From: Owenia fusiformis
Taxonomy: Eukaryota; Annelida; Polychaeta; Sabellida; Oweniidae
Assembly: GCA_903813345.2 (NCBI GenBank)
Contig: CAIIXF020000010.1
Location: 26,872,425-26,936,424, forward strand
Reading direction: 5' to 3'
DNA length: 64,000 nt
Of this stretch, positions 61,522 through 64,000 are shown piece after piece. Position 1 is the first letter of the stretch; each line of letters starts with the position of its first letter. The position numbers were made by a program, and so were the translations under genes. The notes below the pieces were generated by a model. It did no database searches. It saw nothing but the letters and a program-made list of their open reading frames with translations, and was not told where the DNA came from.

Positions 61522-64000
61522 ATGGGGAGTGAGATGATTGAGAGCGTGCCAGACAGTGAGGATGAAAATGAGGACTGGTCATCAGCAGCTTGGGAACACA
61601 ACCCTGAACGAGCAGAAGGTGAGGTACCTTTTAACATTGAGCGTTGAATTGAGTTTCCAAAACTGCTGTTTTTCTACATTTGAACAAATCTTGATTAATC
61701 TGCAGAATTTATACTCCATACACGTATGTCAGCTAACAGCTTGATCACTTATGAACTTGAGTCATGGTTCTGTGATGACCCGCGATAACCAGCTGTAGTG
61801 GCTAGCCTTGATGGCTCAAGCGGTAGAGCCTTGGACTTTGAAATGGAAGGTCCTGTATTTGATGCCTGCTTGGGGCATTGTATATGTATTAAGCACACTC
61901 CTTTTCATACAAATGTTGTTTCATATCCCACAAATGGAGCGTATAGAGCGTCAAATGTTTCTGAATCTGTGAAATTGGGAACTGTGATGTCAATGTCATG
62001 ACTCATGCTATCATCGCAATCATAGCTCAATGGCACGTTGTACATCGATTTTAAACCACCTTTCTAGTGGATGAATGTATATTCTGTGAACATTTGAATA
62101 TGATCAACTAAATGGCACAACCTGTCTTCCACTGACTATTAATCTTAAGACCTCTAGAGTTGTGATCTTTAAAGTAGTGAATCCAGGCATCCAGGTCGGA
62201 TACAGTAAGTTCTTCTTCATCTTGATTGTGTTTAATACTGTTTATTCATTCACAGGTACAAACCTGGTAGGGTCTTGCCTCCCCCATGATGTACCCTTTA
62301 AGGAAGGATCAAGGGTCTCTGATGATGCTAAACTACAAAACCAGGTACAAGAAAGTAAAAGTGTCAAACAAGAGAAGTCAGTGTTATTATCTGGCATGCA
62401 GTTGAATGATAACAAAGCTGGTATGACTGGACTGGATAAGGAGAAGATAAACAGAATTATCATGGAAGCTTCAAAAGGTATGTACAGTGCAATACACTTT
62501 CCCATTATTTTGGAACCCATTGAAGCTTAGTTGACTCCCATTATTTTAGTACACATTAAAGCTATTGATTCCCATTATTTTGGAATCAATTGAATATATT
62601 GACTCATTATCTGAGCTTAATTGACTCCCATTATTTTTGTACCTATTGAAGCTATTGACTCCCATTATTTTGGAACCCATTTAATATATTGAGTCATTAT
62701 CTTGGAACCCATTGAATCTATTCACTCCCATTATTTTTGAACCGATTGAAATTATCGCCTCCTATGATTTTGGAATCCATTAAAGCTATTGACTCCCATT
62801 ACTTTGTAACCCATTGAATCTATTGACTCCCATTATCTTTGAACCTATTGAATCAAATTGTGAACTCCTCTATGTTAAATGTAAAATGCTAAAATAGTGT
62901 GTTGTGATTGCAGGCTCGTCATTCTATGAGAATGAACAGAAGAAGGAGAAGCAGATGGAAGTGAGATTGGAGGAACAGAAGAGGAAACTTGCTGCAATTC
63001 CTGCACATAAAATCCTAGAAGGAGAGAAACAGGTTAATCCCTTATTAATATATCACCTTTGAGAGACATGTTACTCTACATTGGCACTCCCATTTAAGAA
63101 AATAAGAATATCCTATGACGTGTTGTGTACCATTCTGTATGTTTAACCAGACCTGGGATCTGATAAGACTTGTTAACAATAATAGATTTTCTATTGTAAA
63201 CAATGTGTATTCTTTTTTTCCTTGCAGGCTGACAGACTTCTGTGTGAGCTGGAGTCAACTAGAGATATGAGTCATACCATTGTACATGTTGACATGGATG
63301 CATTCTACGCTGCTGTGGAGATGAGGGATGATCCAACACTCAGGGATGTCCCCATGGCTGTAGGGGGACTAGGAATGCTGGTGGGTGCAGTATTAATTTG
63401 GATATTTCACCCTTAGCAACATACAGTGTACTTGCCAAGTGCTTAAATACATTTAGAATACTGTGTTATATGAGTTCATGAATCATGCTTAGTTACTTAT
63501 ATTTGAAAGTATATTTCAGTGATGGTTCAAATTCATTTTTAAATTGAAAAAGAAACTGTTATTCTGGAACATATCTGGACGTTCATAGTGTAAAATTGCC
63601 GTGTTTGTTATTTCAGTCAACATCAAACTACCATGCTAGGAAGTTTGGAGTGAGAGCCGCAATGCCTGGGTTTATTGGCAAAAAGTTATGTCCTGATCTA
63701 GTCATAGTGCCTACTCACTTTGACAAGTACACTGAAGTGAGCAAGCAGATCAGGTCTATCATTGCAGAATATGATCCTGGATTTGCACCTATGAGTCTAG
63801 ATGAGGCCTATTTAGATATAACAGAACATTTAAACAAGCGGCAACACTTCAGCATCGAGGAGAGAACTTTCTATAAACGCCCTGATGATACAAAGTTCTG
63901 CGTGTGTAATATGAATTGTTCAAAGTACCATTGGATGAAGAGAAAGGAAAATGAAGAGATGGTTGGTGCAACACCAGTTGTTGAAGCTATGGATGAACAA
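61522..64000 (+). CDS. POLK: DNA polymerase kappa, N-terminal part
   Basis: Y-family translesion polymerase of the nucleus; it extends mismatched ends and bypasses minor-groove lesions. Coding exons in the window: 61522-61618, 62256-62477, 62914-63032, 63228-63380, 63617-64000 (open at the edge), 325 codons. [20 protein letters not shown] is the N-clasp start typical of Pol kappa. The palm has [17 protein letters not shown] (D168) and [11 protein letters not shown] (D259, E260), the three carboxylates of the active site. [20 protein letters not shown] is almost as in human. Residues 1-80 before the clasp ([16 protein letters not shown] start, [10 protein letters not shown]) are longer than in human. 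Near the edge the insert [17 protein letters not shown] has four Cys/His and replaces a non-conserved part of the vertebrate protein. Fingers, little finger and zinc knuckles lie beyond the window. Confidence 0.95.
61795..61885 (+). mobile_element. tRNA-derived SINE head
   Basis: TGATGGCTCAAGCGGTAGAG fits a Pol III A box (TGGCTCAAGCGG), and GGTCCTGTATTTGATGCC, about 35 bp on, a decayed B box (GGTTCGAnTCC). The spacing fits a tRNA-derived SINE in POLK intron 1. I could not fix its 3' end; no A tail is obvious. Confidence 0.45.
62500..62860 (+). repeat. 34-40-bp minisatellite in POLK intron 2
   Basis: About ten diverged units of cccattattttggaacccat, tgaagctattgact. Lengths vary by several bases and two units are truncated to 'actcattatct'. 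It lies immediately after the exon 2 donor (62478). I looked for derivation from the exon border and did not find a convincing one. Confidence 0.85.

Noticed and set aside
61798-62001. 67-codon frame over the tRNA-like sequence in POLK intron 1
   Set aside because: It overlaps the Pol III-type A and B boxes and breaks the phase between POLK exons 1 and 2.
62500-62860. POLK intron 2 minisatellite as a fourth splice-junction-derived array
   Set aside because: The unit does not contain the exon 2 border or its donor. The only shared word is a short 'gaagct', which is not enough.

Overview
The window is nuclear DNA from an animal. Coding blocks are short, bounded by GT/AG splice sites, and in matching phase from exon to exon, and five genes read as orthologues of animal proteins. 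The DNA is AT-rich, introns run from about 0.1 to 6.4 kb, and small inverted-repeat transposons and tandem repeats fill much of the non-coding space. Gene content and repeat style fit a non-vertebrate bilaterian, probably marine. The sequence alone does not let me name the phylum.

Layout: (1) PDE9A, cGMP phosphodiesterase 9A, minus strand, 1761-21465. All 17 coding exons were rebuilt, plus one spare version of exon 13, giving a 516-aa protein. (2) A 6.2-kb head-to-head spacer, 21466-27658, made mostly of transposons and a 2.2-kb AGGTCA-rich satellite element. (3) ABHD8, an alpha/beta hydrolase, plus strand, 27689-31084, 4 coding exons, 669 aa. (4) ANKLE1, ankyrin/LEM/GIY-YIG nuclease, plus strand, 33452-50309, 10 coding exons, 1042 aa. 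(5) ETFA, electron transfer flavoprotein alpha, minus strand, 52769-59314, 10 coding exons, 335 aa. (6) The start of POLK, DNA polymerase kappa, plus strand, 61522 to the window edge. PDE9A/ABHD8 and ETFA/POLK are head-to-head pairs. ABHD8 and ANKLE1 are also neighbours in human 19p13.11, so that linkage looks old. I see no functional link shared by all five genes.

The most unusual signal is a recurring one: minisatellites built from splice junctions. ANKLE1 intron 7 holds about 64 copies of a 70-bp unit that is a degenerate copy of the intron-7/exon-8 acceptor plus the first ~45 nt of exon 8. Every unit has the juxtaposed form polypyrimidine-AG|GTGAGC, which is both a 3' and a 5' splice site, as in recursive (ratchet) splicing. 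ANKLE1 exon 9 is followed by about 9 copies of its own 3' end plus donor site. PDE9A exon 13a is preceded by about 5 degenerate copies of its own acceptor plus exon start. PDE9A also has two exon-13 versions of equal length and phase (114 bp, 38 codons each) that encode the same part of the catalytic domain, so they are strong candidates for mutually exclusive splicing.

Several transposon insertions can be dated against each other. Two copies of one inverted-repeat element (8365-10973 and 23529-~24535) each carry an insertion at a site that is empty in the other copy, and a 5'-truncated LINE in ANKLE1 intron 1 has a perfect 13-bp target duplication.
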